Source: Streptomyces sp. NBC_01335 (GTDB taxonomy: Bacteria; Actinomycetota; Actinomycetes; Streptomycetales; Streptomycetaceae). From it: 64,000 nt of DNA. The notes under the pieces are model-generated. The model made no database searches and was not told the origin of the DNA. It was given only the letters and a program-made list of their open reading frames with translations. Below, one piece after another: positions 17,907-26,824 of this stretch. Each line of letters opens with the position of its first letter. Position 1 is the stretch's first letter. The stretch is from contig NZ_CP108370.1 in the NCBI RefSeq assembly GCF_035953295.1, positions 2,232,001 to 2,296,000 on the forward strand, read 5' to 3'. Made by a program: the position numbers and the translations under genes.

Positions 17907-19060
17907 GCCGCCTTCCCGCCGCGACGGGCCGCGTGCGCGGCCTGCGCGCGCCCGGGGCGCACCGGAGCAACGCGCTGCCCGCCGGCGCGTGGTGGCTGTG
18001 GGCGCTGGGCCTGGCGACCGCCGCGTCACGCACCACCAACCCGCTGCTGCTCGGGCTGCTGGTCGGGGTGGCCGGTTATGTGGTGGCAGCGCGGCGTACG
18101 GACGCGCCGTGGGCCCGTTCGTACGGGGCGTTCGTCAAGCTGGGCCTCGTCGTCGTCGGGGTGCGGCTCGTCTTCTCGGCGTTCCTGGGGTCGTCGATCC
18201 CGGGCACGCACACCCTGGTCACGCTCCCCGAGGTGCCGCTGCCCGACTGGGCCGAGGGCGTCCGGATCGGCGGCCGGGTGACCGGGGAGCAGCTCCTCTT
18301 CGCGCTGTACGACGGAGCGCGGATGGCCGCCCTGCTGATCTGTGTCGGCGCGGCCAACTCCCTCGCCAGTCCCGCCCGGTTGCTGAAGTCGCTGCCGGGC
18401 GCGCTGTACGAGGCGGGGGTGGCGGTCGTCGTCGCCATGACGTTCGCCCCGAACATGGTCGCCGACGTGGCCCGGCTGCGTACCGCCCGGCGGCTGCGGG
18501 GCCGTCCCACCGGCGGGATCCGGGCGGTCGCCCAGATCGGCCTGCCGGTGCTGGAGGGGGCGCTGGAGCGGTCGGTGGCGGTGGCCGCCTCGATGGACGC
18601 GCGGGGGTACGGGCGGACCGCCCGGGTGCCCGCCCGGGTCCGGCACACCACCGACGTCCTCACCCTCGGCGGCCTGCTGGGGGTGTGCGCCGGTACGTAC
18701 GGGCTGCTCGCCGCCGAGGGCGCGGTCTACGGGCTGCCGCTGCTCCTCGCCGGGCTCGTCGCGGCGATGGCCGGGCTGCGCCTGGGCGGCCGGCGCTCGG
18801 TGCGCACCCGGTACCGGCCGGACCGGTGGGGCGTGCGGGCGTGGCTGGTGGCGGGGTCGGGCGTACTGGTGGCCGCGGTGATGATCCGGGCGGGTTCGGT
18901 GGACCCGGCGGCGCTGCGGCCCGGGGTCGTCCCGCCGGCCCCGCCGGTGCTGCCGCTGTGGCCCGCCGCGGGCATCCTGGCCGGGCTGCTGCCCGCGTTC
19001 GCCGCCCCCGTACCGCCGCGCCCGGCTGCCGTACCGCCGTATCCGAAGGAGGACCAGTGA
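17903..19060 (+). CDS. ECF transporter transmembrane (T) component, CbiQ family
   Basis: ATG 17903, overlapping the preceding stop; 385 residues. Several membrane helices, and the two conserved coupling-helix motifs of T components, LRTARRLRGR and SMDARGYGR (Ala-Arg-Gly signatures), which contact the ATPase pair. About 100 extra C-terminal residues with further hydrophobic segments follow the CbiQ core, ending in a Pro-rich tail. Works with the ATPase and S component encoded next. Confidence 0.92.
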   Translation: MSRLPAATGRVRGLRAPGAHRSNALPAGAWWLWALGLATAASRTTNPLLLGLLVGVAGYVVAARRTDAPWARSYGAFVKLGLVVVGVRLVFSAFLGSSIPGTHTLVTLPEVPLPDWAEGVRIGGRVTGEQLLFALYDGARMAALLICVGAANSLASPARLLKSLPGALYEAGVAVVVAMTFAPNMVADVARLRTARRLRGRPTGGIRAVAQIGLPVLEGALERSVAVAASMDARGYGRTARVPARVRHTTDVLTLGGLLGVCAGTYGLLAAEGAVYGLPLLLAGLVAAMAGLRLGGRRSVRTRYRPDRWGVRAWLVAGSGVLVAAVMIRAGSVDPAALRPGVVPPAPPVLPLWPAAGILAGLLPAFAAPVPPRPAAVPPYPKEDQ

Positions 19061-20898
19061 TCCGGTTCGAGCAGGTCTCCCTGCGGTACGAAGGTGCGGC
19101 CGAGCCCACCCTGTCGGGCGTCGATCTGACGGTTCCCGAGGGCGAGTTGGTGCTGCTCGTCGGCCCGTCCGGGGTCGGTAAGTCGACGCTGCTCGGCGCG
19201 GTGCCGGGGCTGGTGCCGCACTTCACCGGCGGGACGCTGAGCGGCCGGGTCACCGTCGGCGGGCGGGACACGCGTATCCACAAGCCGCGCGAACTCGCCG
19301 ATCTGGTGGGCACGGTGGGCCAGGACCCTTCCGCGCACTTCGTCACGGACACCGTGGAGGACGAACTCGCCTACGGCATGGAGTCGTTGGGGCTCGCCCC
19401 GGACGTGATGCGCCGCAGGGTGGAGGAGACCCTCGACCTGCTGGGGCTGGCGGAGCTGCGGGACCGGCCGATCGCCACGCTCTCCGGCGGACAGCGGCAG
19501 CGGGTCGCGATCGGCTCGGTGCTGACCCCGCACCCGAAGGTGCTGGTGCTCGACGAGCCGACGTCCGCGCTGGACCCGGCGGCGGCGGAGGAGGTCCTCG
19601 CGGTGCTCCAGCGCCTCGTGCACGACCTGGGCACGACCGTGCTGATGGCCGAGCACCGGCTGGAGCGCGTGGTGCAGTACGCGGACCGGGTCGTGCTGCT
19701 GCCCGCACCGGGCGCCGCCCCGGTCGTGGGCGCCCCGGCGCAGATCATGGCCGTCTCGCCGGTCCGGCCGCCCGTCGCCGAACTGGGGCTGCTGGCGGGC
19801 TGGGACCCGCTGCCGCTCTCCGTACGCGACGCCCGGCGGCGGGCGGCGGGGCTGCGGGAGCGGCTGGCCGGCCGGTCGCCCGCCGTGGCGGCGCCGCTGC
19901 CCGCGCCCCCCGCGGGCCTGGTGCCCGACGCGTCCCCCGCAGGCCTCGCGCCCGGCGTGTCCCCCCTGCGTCTCGCGCCCGGCGTGCACGGCGCGTCCGG
20001 CACGTCTGTCGATGCCCCCGCTCCGGCGCCCACGCCGCGCACCGGCCTCTTCGGTCTCCGGCGCGCACGCCGGGCGCGTACCACCGACCCCGCGACCGGC
20101 CCCGCGACCGGCCCCGCAGCCGCTTCCGACCAGACCGCGCCCCTGGCGCGGGTTGAGGGGCTCGGGGTGCGGCGCGGCCGGGTGGAGGCGTTGCGCGCGG
20201 TGACCCTGGACGTCCGGGCCGGGGAGACCGTGGCCCTGATGGGGCGCAACGGCGCCGGGAAGTCCACCCTGCTCGGGGCCCTCGTCGGCATGGTCCCGCC
20301 CACCGCCGGGCGGGTCCGCGTGGGCGGCCTGGAGCCGTCCCGCACCGACCCGCGCACGATGGTGCGCCGGGTCGGACTGGTGCCGCAGGAGCCCCGCGAC
20401 CTGCTGTACGCGGAGACGGTCGCCGCCGAGTGCGCGGCGGCCGACGCCGACGCGGGCGCCCCGGCGGGCAGCTGCCGGGACCTCGTCTCGCGTCTGCTGC
20501 CCGGCGTACCGGACGGCACCCACCCCCGTGACCTCTCCGAGGGCCAGCGGCTGACGCTGGCACTGGCGCTCGTCCTGACCGCCCGGCCGCCGCTGATCCT
20601 GCTGGACGAGCCGACCCGGGGTCTCGACTACGCGGCCAAGGCCCGGCTGGTCGGCGTGTTGCGCGGCCTGGCGGCCGAGGGTCACGCGATCGTGCTGGCC
20701 ACCCACGACGTGGAGCTGGCGGCGGAACTGGCGGACCGGGTGGTGATCCTGGCCGGCGGGGAGGTCGTCGCGGACGGCCCGACCCGGCAGGTGGTGGTCT
20801 CCTCCCCCGCGTACGCCCCGCAGACCGCGAAGATCCTCGCCCCGCAGGAGTGGCTCACCGTGAACCAGGTCCGCACGGCCCTGGAGGCGGGCGCATGA
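19057..20898 (+). CDS. ECF transporter ATPase, two fused ABC domains
   Basis: GTG 19057 overlaps the T-component stop; a GAAGGAGG site lies upstream. About 613 residues with two nucleotide-binding domains. Domain 1: Walker A GPSGVGKST (residues 36-44), signature LSGGQRQRVAIGSV, Walker B VLVLDEPTSAL. A long Pro/Ala linker (about 280-365) separates it from domain 2: Walker A MGRNGAGKSTLL (about 395), a changed signature LSEGQRLTLALAL, Walker B LILLDEPTRGLD. It is a fused A1-A2 energising subunit. Confidence 0.93.
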   Translation: MIRFEQVSLRYEGAAEPTLSGVDLTVPEGELVLLVGPSGVGKSTLLGAVPGLVPHFTGGTLSGRVTVGGRDTRIHKPRELADLVGTVGQDPSAHFVTDTVEDELAYGMESLGLAPDVMRRRVEETLDLLGLAELRDRPIATLSGGQRQRVAIGSVLTPHPKVLVLDEPTSALDPAAAEEVLAVLQRLVHDLGTTVLMAEHRLERVVQYADRVVLLPAPGAAPVVGAPAQIMAVSPVRPPVAELGLLAGWDPLPLSVRDARRRAAGLRERLAGRSPAVAAPLPAPPAGLVPDASPAGLAPGVSPLRLAPGVHGASGTSVDAPAPAPTPRTGLFGLRRARRARTTDPATGPATGPAAASDQTAPLARVEGLGVRRGRVEALRAVTLDVRAGETVALMGRNGAGKSTLLGALVGMVPPTAGRVRVGGLEPSRTDPRTMVRRVGLVPQEPRDLLYAETVAAECAAADADAGAPAGSCRDLVSRLLPGVPDGTHPRDLSEGQRLTLALALVLTARPPLILLDEPTRGLDYAAKARLVGVLRGLAAEGHAIVLATHDVELAAELADRVVILAGGEVVADGPTRQVVVSSPAYAPQTAKILAPQEWLTVNQVRTALEAGA

Positions 20899-21821
20899 CG
20901 GGCACCACACGCCTCGACGGCACCGCGCTCCCCGGAAGCTCCACGACCGGCCGACGGGTCCGCCCGGTCCGGCTCGGGCCGCGTTCGGTCGTGGCGCTGG
21001 TCCTGGTCAGCGCGGTGGGGGTGGCGGCCTTCGGGTGGCCGCTGCTCGCCGGGCCCGCGTTCGGCACCGCCCACGCGCAGGACGCGCCGTGGCTGTTCGG
21101 CGCGCTGCTGCCGCTGCTGGTGGCGGTGGCGGTGGCGACGATCGCGGACGCCGGCCTCGACGCGAAGGCCGTCGCGATGCTCGGAGTGCTCGCGGCGGTC
21201 GGTGCCGCCCTGCGCCCACTGGGGGCGGGGACGGCGGGGCTGGAACCGATGTTCTTCCTGATGGTGCTCAGCGGGCGGGTGCTCGGGCCCGGCTTCGGCT
21301 TCGTGCTGGGCGCGGTGACGATGTTCGCGTCGGCGCTGCTCACCGGCGGGGTGGGGCCGTGGATGCCGTTCCAGATGCTGTCGATGGCCTGGTTCACCAT
21401 GGGCGCGGGTCTGCTGCCGGGGCCGGAGCGGCTGCGCGGCCGGGCGGAGACCGCGATGCTCGCGGCGTACGGCGCGGCGGCCTCGCTGCTCTACGGCACG
21501 GTGATGAACCTGTACGGCTGGACGATCGTGCCCGGCCTGGGCTCGGGCATCTCCTTCGTGGCGGGCGACCCGGTGCACGAGAACCTGGTCCGCTTCCTGG
21601 CGTACTGCCTGACCACCTCGCTCGGCTGGGACCTGGGCCGGGCGGCGCTGACCGTGGTGCTGACGCTCGCCGTGGGGCCGGTGCTCCTGCGGGCGCTCCG
21701 CCGGGCGACCCGGCGCGCTTCCTTCGAGGCCCAGGTCACATTCGAGGGTCCCGGCGGCGTGAGGACACCCACAGGCACAAGGTCCTCCCCCAAGCCGGAT
21801 AGTAGCGACACCGATGAGTGA
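20895..21821 (+). CDS. ECF transporter substrate-binding (S) component
   Basis: ATG 20895 overlaps the ATPase stop; about 308 residues with six or more membrane helices (for example [20 protein letters not shown] and [20 protein letters not shown]). The [20 protein letters not shown] and [20 protein letters not shown] segments are typical of S components of the cobalamin/cobalt-type group encoded beside CbiQ-like genes. It sets the substrate specificity. Corrinoid is the best guess from the toroid gene and the leader, not proven. Polar tail of about 40 residues after the last helix. Confidence 0.85.
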   Translation: MTGTTRLDGTALPGSSTTGRRVRPVRLGPRSVVALVLVSAVGVAAFGWPLLAGPAFGTAHAQDAPWLFGALLPLLVAVAVATIADAGLDAKAVAMLGVLAAVGAALRPLGAGTAGLEPMFFLMVLSGRVLGPGFGFVLGAVTMFASALLTGGVGPWMPFQMLSMAWFTMGAGLLPGPERLRGRAETAMLAAYGAAASLLYGTVMNLYGWTIVPGLGSGISFVAGDPVHENLVRFLAYCLTTSLGWDLGRAALTVVLTLAVGPVLLRALRRATRRASFEAQVTFEGPGGVRTPTGTRSSPKPDSSDTDE

Positions 21822-21879
21822 GTCACCCCTTTCGCGCTGCCCCTGACCTGCCCCGACTCCCCTTTGTCCGCGTTCGGGA

Positions 21880-22060
21880 CCTTGGGCCCGAGGTCCGACC
21901 CGGGGTCGTACGGCCGCCGTCGGGCGGGCATTGCCAGCGCCGAACGCCGGGGCTAACCATGGTTCTTGTCGCCGAACACCTCGGTGGCCCGATCGACCGC
22001 CAACAGGTCACCAGGGCCCAGGTGGGGACGCCCGGATCATTCACCACAGAACCGGCCCGC
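21880..22060 (+). promoter_or_regulatory. Possible ydaO-type (c-di-AMP) leader
   Basis: In the 271-bp leader of the muralytic gene, gccgaac at 21939-21945 followed by gccggggctaacc resembles the GAACCCG-ACAGCTAACC end of ydaO riboswitches, and a second gccgaac lies at 21971. Such riboswitches are known in front of Streptomyces cell-wall hydrolase genes. The full fold was not verified, so this is only a candidate. Confidence 0.25.
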
Positions 22061-22092
22061 GACGCCACCTGCCCCCGACGTTAGGTTTCTTC

Positions 22093-22530
22093 GTGTCGAT
22101 CGCCAGTCGTTTCCTCGCCCAGCCCCGCATCGCCGGCCGCAAGACCGTCCTCGTCGGTGCCGCCGTACTCCTCGGTGGCAGTGGCCTGGCCCTCGGCGCC
22201 GGTACGGCGTCCGCAGCCACGCCCACCGCGACGACCGCCGCGACCGGCGCGCAGGCCACGGCGCAGAAGATGATCGGTGACAGCGCCCAGTTCCAGTGCT
22301 TCAGCAACATCGTGTCGCACGAGAGCGGCTGGAACCCGAGCGCCACCAACGCTTCCTCCGGCGCGTACGGCCTGGTCCAGGCCCTGCCCGCCTCCAAGAT
22401 GTCGTCCGCCGGTTCCGACTGGAAGACGAACCCCGCCACGCAGATCAAGTGGGGTCTGGACTACATGAACAGCCGCTACGGCAGCCCGTGCGCCGCCTGG
22501 AGCTTCTGGCAGGCCAACAGCTGGTACTGA
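22093..22530 (+). CDS. Secreted lytic-transglycosylase-like cell wall protein
   Basis: GTG 22093 gives about 145 residues: a long signal peptide (basic RIAGRK, then VLVGAAVLLGGSGLALGAG, cut near TASAA) and a small C-terminal lysozyme-fold domain with the likely catalytic Glu in NIVSHESGWNPSATN and the substrate groove motif SSGAYGLVQALPASKM. The ending YMNSRYGSPCAAWSFWQANSW is typical of short actinobacterial transglycosylase-like proteins. It is predicted to cut the glycan strand of peptidoglycan. A very strong terminator follows. Confidence 0.88.
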   Translation: MSIASRFLAQPRIAGRKTVLVGAAVLLGGSGLALGAGTASAATPTATTAATGAQATAQKMIGDSAQFQCFSNIVSHESGWNPSATNASSGAYGLVQALPASKMSSAGSDWKTNPATQIKWGLDYMNSRYGSPCAAWSFWQANSWY

Positions 22531-22556
22531 GCCGGCCCGCCCAGCAGCCCGCATGA

Positions 22557-22604
22557 CGAAGCCCGGGCCGGGACCTCTTCACCGAGGTCCCGGCCCGGGC
22601 TTCG
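22557..22604. terminator. Strong bidirectional terminator
   Basis: A perfect 21-bp inverted repeat (22557-22577 and 22584-22604) with a 6-nt loop, between the stops of the convergent transglycosylase and MFS genes. It can serve both. Confidence 0.9.
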
Positions 22605-22625
22605 CCGTGTCCGCCGCGTGGTCCC

Positions 22626-23849
22626 TCACGCCTCGGTCCGCCCGCGCGGTACCCCTCCGAGGAGGGCCACCGCGCAGGCCGCGACGGAGAGCAGACCGCC
22701 GGCGAGGAAGGCGCCCCGCACGTCGGCGTGGGACAGGACCAGCCCCCCGAGTGCGGCGCCCGCCGCGATACCGGCGTTGTAGGAACCCGAGTTCGCCGCG
22801 AGCGCCAGGTCCGTGCGGCCCGGGGCGCAGGAGAGCATCGCGTTCTGGGTGGCCATGAACACCGGACCGAGCGCACCGCCCATCAGCACCAGGAACACCA
22901 CCGCCGTCACCGGCTCGGTGCCGGTCGCGTACAGGCCGAGCATCCCCACCGCCTGCGTGGCCACGGCGGCGCACAGCGCGGCATGGGGGAAGCGGTCCAG
23001 CAGCGCCCCGGTGAGGGTCACCCCGCCCAGACACGCCACGCCGAACGCCATGATCAGGACGCCGACCGTGCCGGGCGGGAAGCCGCTCACGTCCCCCAGG
23101 AACTTCACGACGTACGTGAATCCCGCGAACGCCCCGGTGGCGGAGAGGGCCCCGGACACCAGCACGATCACGAACCGGCGGACGTCGGGACGGGTTCCGC
23201 GGGCGGCGGGCTCGTCCTCCGGACGCGCGGTCGGCAGCAGGACGGCGACCGTCACCAGGGAGACGGTTCCGGCAGCCGCCAGCAGGGCGAACGGCACCTG
23301 CCAGCCGCTCTGGCGGCCCAGCCAGGAGCCGGCGGGCACGCCGAGGACGAGGGCGAGCGAGCCGGCGACGGAGAGCGCCCCGATCACCCGGCCGCGGACC
23401 TCGGCCGCGAAGAGGCCCACCGCGACGGGCCCCATCACCGCCCAGAACAGCGCCTGGGCGAGGGCGGTCACCAGCCGCGCCCCGAGGAGCGTCCCGTAGG
23501 AGGAGGCCAGCGCGGCGGCGAGGCTGGACACGACCAGCGCGGCCAGCAGCCCCGTGAGCACATGGCGGCGGGGCACCGCCCGCACGGCGTGGGCGAGCGG
23601 CAGGGACGAGACGGCCACGGTCACGCCGTACCCGGTGACCAGCAGTCCGACCGCCTGTACCGAGACCCGCAGATCTCCGGAGACGACCTCCAGGAGGCCG
23701 ACGGGCAGGTTCTCCGCCGTGTTGAAGGTGAGGGCGGCCAGCATCAGGGCCGCGAGCACCGCCGCCCCGCGCCGGGGAGCCCGCCGTGGCGCAGCCGTGC
23801 GGTCGTGTCCCGGCCCCGCCCGGCGCACCGGCTCCGTGGTTCCGTCCAT
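22626..23849 (-). CDS. MFS transporter, 12-TMS (DHA1, AraJ/sugar-efflux type)
   Basis: ATG 23849 gives about 407 residues and twelve helices. The segment AALTFNTAENLPVGLLEVVS at helix 1 and VTGYGVTVAVSSLPLAHAVR are characteristic of the AraJ/YdhP-like branch of DHA1 exporters. A longer in-frame start at 23936 would overlap the terminator of the upstream gene and was rejected. The substrate is unknown. Confidence 0.88.
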   Translation of the reverse strand: MDGTTEPVRRAGPGHDRTAAPRRAPRRGAAVLAALMLAALTFNTAENLPVGLLEVVSGDLRVSVQAVGLLVTGYGVTVAVSSLPLAHAVRAVPRRHVLTGLLAALVVSSLAAALASSYGTLLGARLVTALAQALFWAVMGPVAVGLFAAEVRGRVIGALSVAGSLALVLGVPAGSWLGRQSGWQVPFALLAAAGTVSLVTVAVLLPTARPEDEPAARGTRPDVRRFVIVLVSGALSATGAFAGFTYVVKFLGDVSGFPPGTVGVLIMAFGVACLGGVTLTGALLDRFPHAALCAAVATQAVGMLGLYATGTEPVTAVVFLVLMGGALGPVFMATQNAMLSCAPGRTDLALAANSGSYNAGIAAGAALGGLVLSHADVRGAFLAGGLLSVAACAVALLGGVPRGRTEA

Positions 23850-23910
23850 GGAGGTAGCCCACCGGGCCCACCGGGCCGGCGCAACCCGGTTTCCGGCCCC
23901 GTCGGGGCCG

Positions 23911-23957
23911 TGACGAGGGGGTGCCCGGGCGTCCACCGCCCGGGCACCCCCTCGTCA
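23911..23957. terminator. Strong hairpin terminator
   Basis: A perfect 21-bp inverted repeat (23911-23931 and 23937-23957) with a 5-nt loop. It follows the minus-strand GT-C/PAP2 gene and separates it from the MFS gene that starts just downstream on the same strand. Confidence 0.9.
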
Positions 23958-23986
23958 CGCCCGGGCCGACCCGGGGTCCTGCCGGT

Positions 23987-26059
23987 TCACTCGCGGGCCG
24001 CGCCCGTAGTCGCCGCCGTGCCTCTGCCGGCCAGGGTCCGGGCGTCCGCCGAGGGTCTCCCGCCGCTCCCCGCCACCGGCTGGCGGTCGCGGTCGTCGTC
24101 CGGGCTCCGCAGCCGGCGTGGTCCGGCCAGGGCGTACGTCAGCAGGAAGCCGAGCGAGACGACCAGCGCGCCGCCCGCCGCGTCGAGGACCCAGTGGTTG
24201 CCGGTGCCCACGATGGCGCAGATGGTGAAGAACGGGTGGAGCAGTCCCAAGGGCTTCATCCAGACCTTCGGGGCGAGGATCAGGATCATCAGCCCGCACC
24301 AGAGGGACCAGCCGAAGTGCAGCGACGGCATGGCCGCGTACTGGTTGGTGACCGAGGTCAGCGTCCCGTAGTCGGGCTTGGAGAAGTCCTGGACGCCGTG
24401 CACGGTGTCGATGAACCCGAGGCCGGGCATGAGCCGGGGCGGGGCCAGCGGGTAGAGCCAGAAGCCGACCAGGGCGAGGAGGGTCGCGAAGCCGATGGTG
24501 GAGCGGGCCCAGCGGTAGTCGGCGGGGCGGCGTACGTAGAGCACGCCGAGGATGGTCAGCGGGATGATGAAGTGGAACGTCGAGTAGTAGTAGTCGAAGA
24601 AGTCCCGCATCCAGCCGATTCCGGCGACCTTGTGGTTGAACCAGTGCTCGACGTCGATGTGCAGCCACTGCTCCAGCGAGTGGACCTGCCGGCCGTGCTT
24701 CTCGGCGGTGGGGCGGCCCGCCGTCGCGGCGAGCCGGACCTTGGCGTACGCGGAGTAGACGACCCGGATGAGCAGGAGTTCCAGCAGCAGGTTGGGGCGG
24801 GTCAGCACCCGGCGCCAGAACGGCAGCAGCGGCACCCGGCTCCAGCGCGCCGGTACCGGCCGGGCGTAGTCGGTGGGGACCGGCGCCGACCAGTACGGCG
24901 AGGTGCGCGGCAGGAACGGCACGGCGCAGGCCGCGGCGAGCGCGGTGAGCAGCAGCACGTTGTCGCGCACGGGGTGGAGCGCCCCGACGTTCGGCAGCAG
25001 CATGGTGCCGGGCAGGGTGAGGACGAGGACCACCACGGCGGGCCAGACCGGCCGGTCAGAGGCGCGCTTCCCGACCCGGCCGACCACCGCGAGGAGTACC
25101 CAGAGCAGCTGGTGCTGCCAGGTGGTCGGGGAGACGACGACGGCCACGCAGCCGGTCACCGAGACGGCGAGGAGCAGCTGCCCGTCCCGGGCGTACCGGG
25201 CGGCGCGGCGCAGTCCGAGCACGGCGACGGCGACGGCCAGGACCAGCAGGACGGTGATCTCCAGCGGGCCGTGGAGGCCGAGGCGGAGCAGCGCGCCGTG
25301 CAGCGACTGGTTGGCGAGGCCGTCCGGGCGCTCGCCGAGCCCGGCTCCGGCGACGTGGTGGATCCAGTACGTCCAGGAGTCGTGCGGCAGCGCGGCCCAG
25401 GCGACGGCGGTGAGCGCGACGAAGCCGGCACCGCCGGTCAGGGCGGCACGTCGGCGCCCGGTCAGCCAGAGGAGGACCGCGAAGAGCAGGACGGGCGGCT
25501 GGAGCGCCGCCGCGATCCCGACCAGGAGGCCCTGGACCCGCTGGTCGCGGACCGTGAGGCAGCCGACGAGCACCAGCAGCACCGGCAGGATGCTGGTCTG
25601 CCCGAGGTGCAGCGCGTTGCGCACCGGCAGCGACACCATGAGCAGGGTGATGGCGACCGGGGCGGCGAACAGCGCGGTGCGGCGGCCCACCGGGGAGGGC
25701 AGCGCGCGGGCGGCGACGAGGCCGAGCGCGACGACGAGCAGCAGGGAGACGGTGGTCCAGGCGATCCCGAGGGCCTCCTCCGCCGACGCGCCCAGCGGCT
25801 TCAGGACGAGCCCCGCGAAGGGGGTGCCGGTGAACCGGTCCGGGTCGTAGAGCGAGCCCTTGACGCGCAGGACGCCGTTCTCCCCGATCCAGGTCTCCAG
25901 ATCGGTCAGCCGCTCGCCCGGCGGCTGTCTGAGTACCACCGTCATCTGGCGTACGGCGAGAGCGGCGACGACCAGCCAGAGCACGATCCGGGCCGTCCCG
26001 GTCCTCGTCTCCGCGTCCGTCGCCGCGCTCCCGCGCACGCCGTGTTCAGCATGTGTCAC
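23987..26059 (-). CDS. GT87/DUF2029-like glycosyltransferase fused to PAP2 (inositolphosphotransferase-like) domain
   Basis: GTG 26059 with GGGAGGG upstream gives about 690 residues. Residues about 20-400 form a GT-C-like polytopic domain (VRNALHLGQTSILPVLLVL, GLLVGIAAALQPPVLLFAVL, TTWQHQLLWVLL), as in polyprenyl-phosphate-mannose-dependent enzymes. Residues about 440-650 are a PAP2 domain of the AUR1/IPC-synthase type (QWLHIDVEHWFNH, MPSLHFGWSLW with its His, GTGNHWVLDAAGG with a second His). It probably builds or remodels a membrane glycolipid or phosphoinositide. A single chain carrying both activities is notable. The gene stands alone behind a strong terminator. Confidence 0.88.
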   Translation of the reverse strand: MTHAEHGVRGSAATDAETRTGTARIVLWLVVAALAVRQMTVVLRQPPGERLTDLETWIGENGVLRVKGSLYDPDRFTGTPFAGLVLKPLGASAEEALGIAWTTVSLLLVVALGLVAARALPSPVGRRTALFAAPVAITLLMVSLPVRNALHLGQTSILPVLLVLVGCLTVRDQRVQGLLVGIAAALQPPVLLFAVLLWLTGRRRAALTGGAGFVALTAVAWAALPHDSWTYWIHHVAGAGLGERPDGLANQSLHGALLRLGLHGPLEITVLLVLAVAVAVLGLRRAARYARDGQLLLAVSVTGCVAVVVSPTTWQHQLLWVLLAVVGRVGKRASDRPVWPAVVVLVLTLPGTMLLPNVGALHPVRDNVLLLTALAAACAVPFLPRTSPYWSAPVPTDYARPVPARWSRVPLLPFWRRVLTRPNLLLELLLIRVVYSAYAKVRLAATAGRPTAEKHGRQVHSLEQWLHIDVEHWFNHKVAGIGWMRDFFDYYYSTFHFIIPLTILGVLYVRRPADYRWARSTIGFATLLALVGFWLYPLAPPRLMPGLGFIDTVHGVQDFSKPDYGTLTSVTNQYAAMPSLHFGWSLWCGLMILILAPKVWMKPLGLLHPFFTICAIVGTGNHWVLDAAGGALVVSLGFLLTYALAGPRRLRSPDDDRDRQPVAGSGGRPSADARTLAGRGTAATTGAARE

Positions 26060-26303
26060 GCTGTGCCGACCCTCCCACCGCTTCTGGCACATTCCCGTGG
26101 ATACGGGTCGTGCCCATGAAGCCTCGCATTGCCCCTGGGGGTAGACACCATCAACCCCCACTTCGCCTGACCGTCACCTCGTTTTGCCCAAAAGAATGCC
26201 GGCCGCGTCCCACCGGCCCCCGGATTCCCCCCGGCCCCGGGCGTCCCGGTGCCCACGGCGAAATTCACTTCCCTCCCGATCCGCAGGGTGATCGGATCGG
26301 CCC

Positions 26304-26783
26304 ATGACCTGGACTTTGACCCCGGAGCGGTTCGACACGCCGGACGCGGCGCGCCTGCTGCGGGACTACTACGACGAACTCGCCAGCCGCTACTGGAAGC
26401 GGCGGGCGACCGAGGCGGAGATCGACGAGGGGCTGGCGGACGACGGCGCCGACCGCCTCGCCCCGCCCACCGGCCGGCTCCTGGTGGGCCGGTACGCGGG
26501 CGAGCCGGCGAGCTGCGTCGGGGTGTTCCTGGATCCGGCGACGGCCGTCGCGGAGCTGACCCGGGTCTACGTACGTCCCGCCTTCCGGCGCACCGGAGGC
26601 GGCGGGCTGCTGGTGGCGGCGGCCGAGGAGGTGGCGCGCGGGGCCGGGATGCGGGTGCTCCGGCTCGACACCCGGAGCGATCTGGTGGAGGCGCGGGGGC
26701 TGTACGCGAAGCACGGGTTCCGGGAGATCCCTGCGTACAACGACGGCCCGTACGCCGACCACTGGTTCGCCAAGAAGCTGTGA
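26304..26783 (+). CDS. GNAT-family N-acetyltransferase
   Basis: 159 residues. Acetyl-CoA-binding motif A is ELTRVYVRPAFRRTGGGGLL (the R-x-x-G-x-G/A pattern), followed by VAAAEEVARGAGMRVLRLDT and the closing RGLYAKHGFREIPAYNDGPY, all standard for GNAT enzymes. The acceptor is unknown. Monocistronic; converges on the MFS gene 41 bp downstream. The promoter lies in the 244-bp gap to the divergent GT-C/PAP2 gene. Confidence 0.9.
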   Translation: MTWTLTPERFDTPDAARLLRDYYDELASRYWKRRATEAEIDEGLADDGADRLAPPTGRLLVGRYAGEPASCVGVFLDPATAVAELTRVYVRPAFRRTGGGGLLVAAAEEVARGAGMRVLRLDTRSDLVEARGLYAKHGFREIPAYNDGPYADHWFAKKL

Positions 26784-26824
26784 CGCGCGGAGGAGACGAG
26801 CCCGGGACGGGAGGCCGGCCGTCG

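Noticed and set aside
21818-22084. 88-codon plus-strand frame in the transglycosylase leader
   Set aside because: It overlaps the S-component stop and the leader with riboswitch-like features, and its composition is not protein-like.
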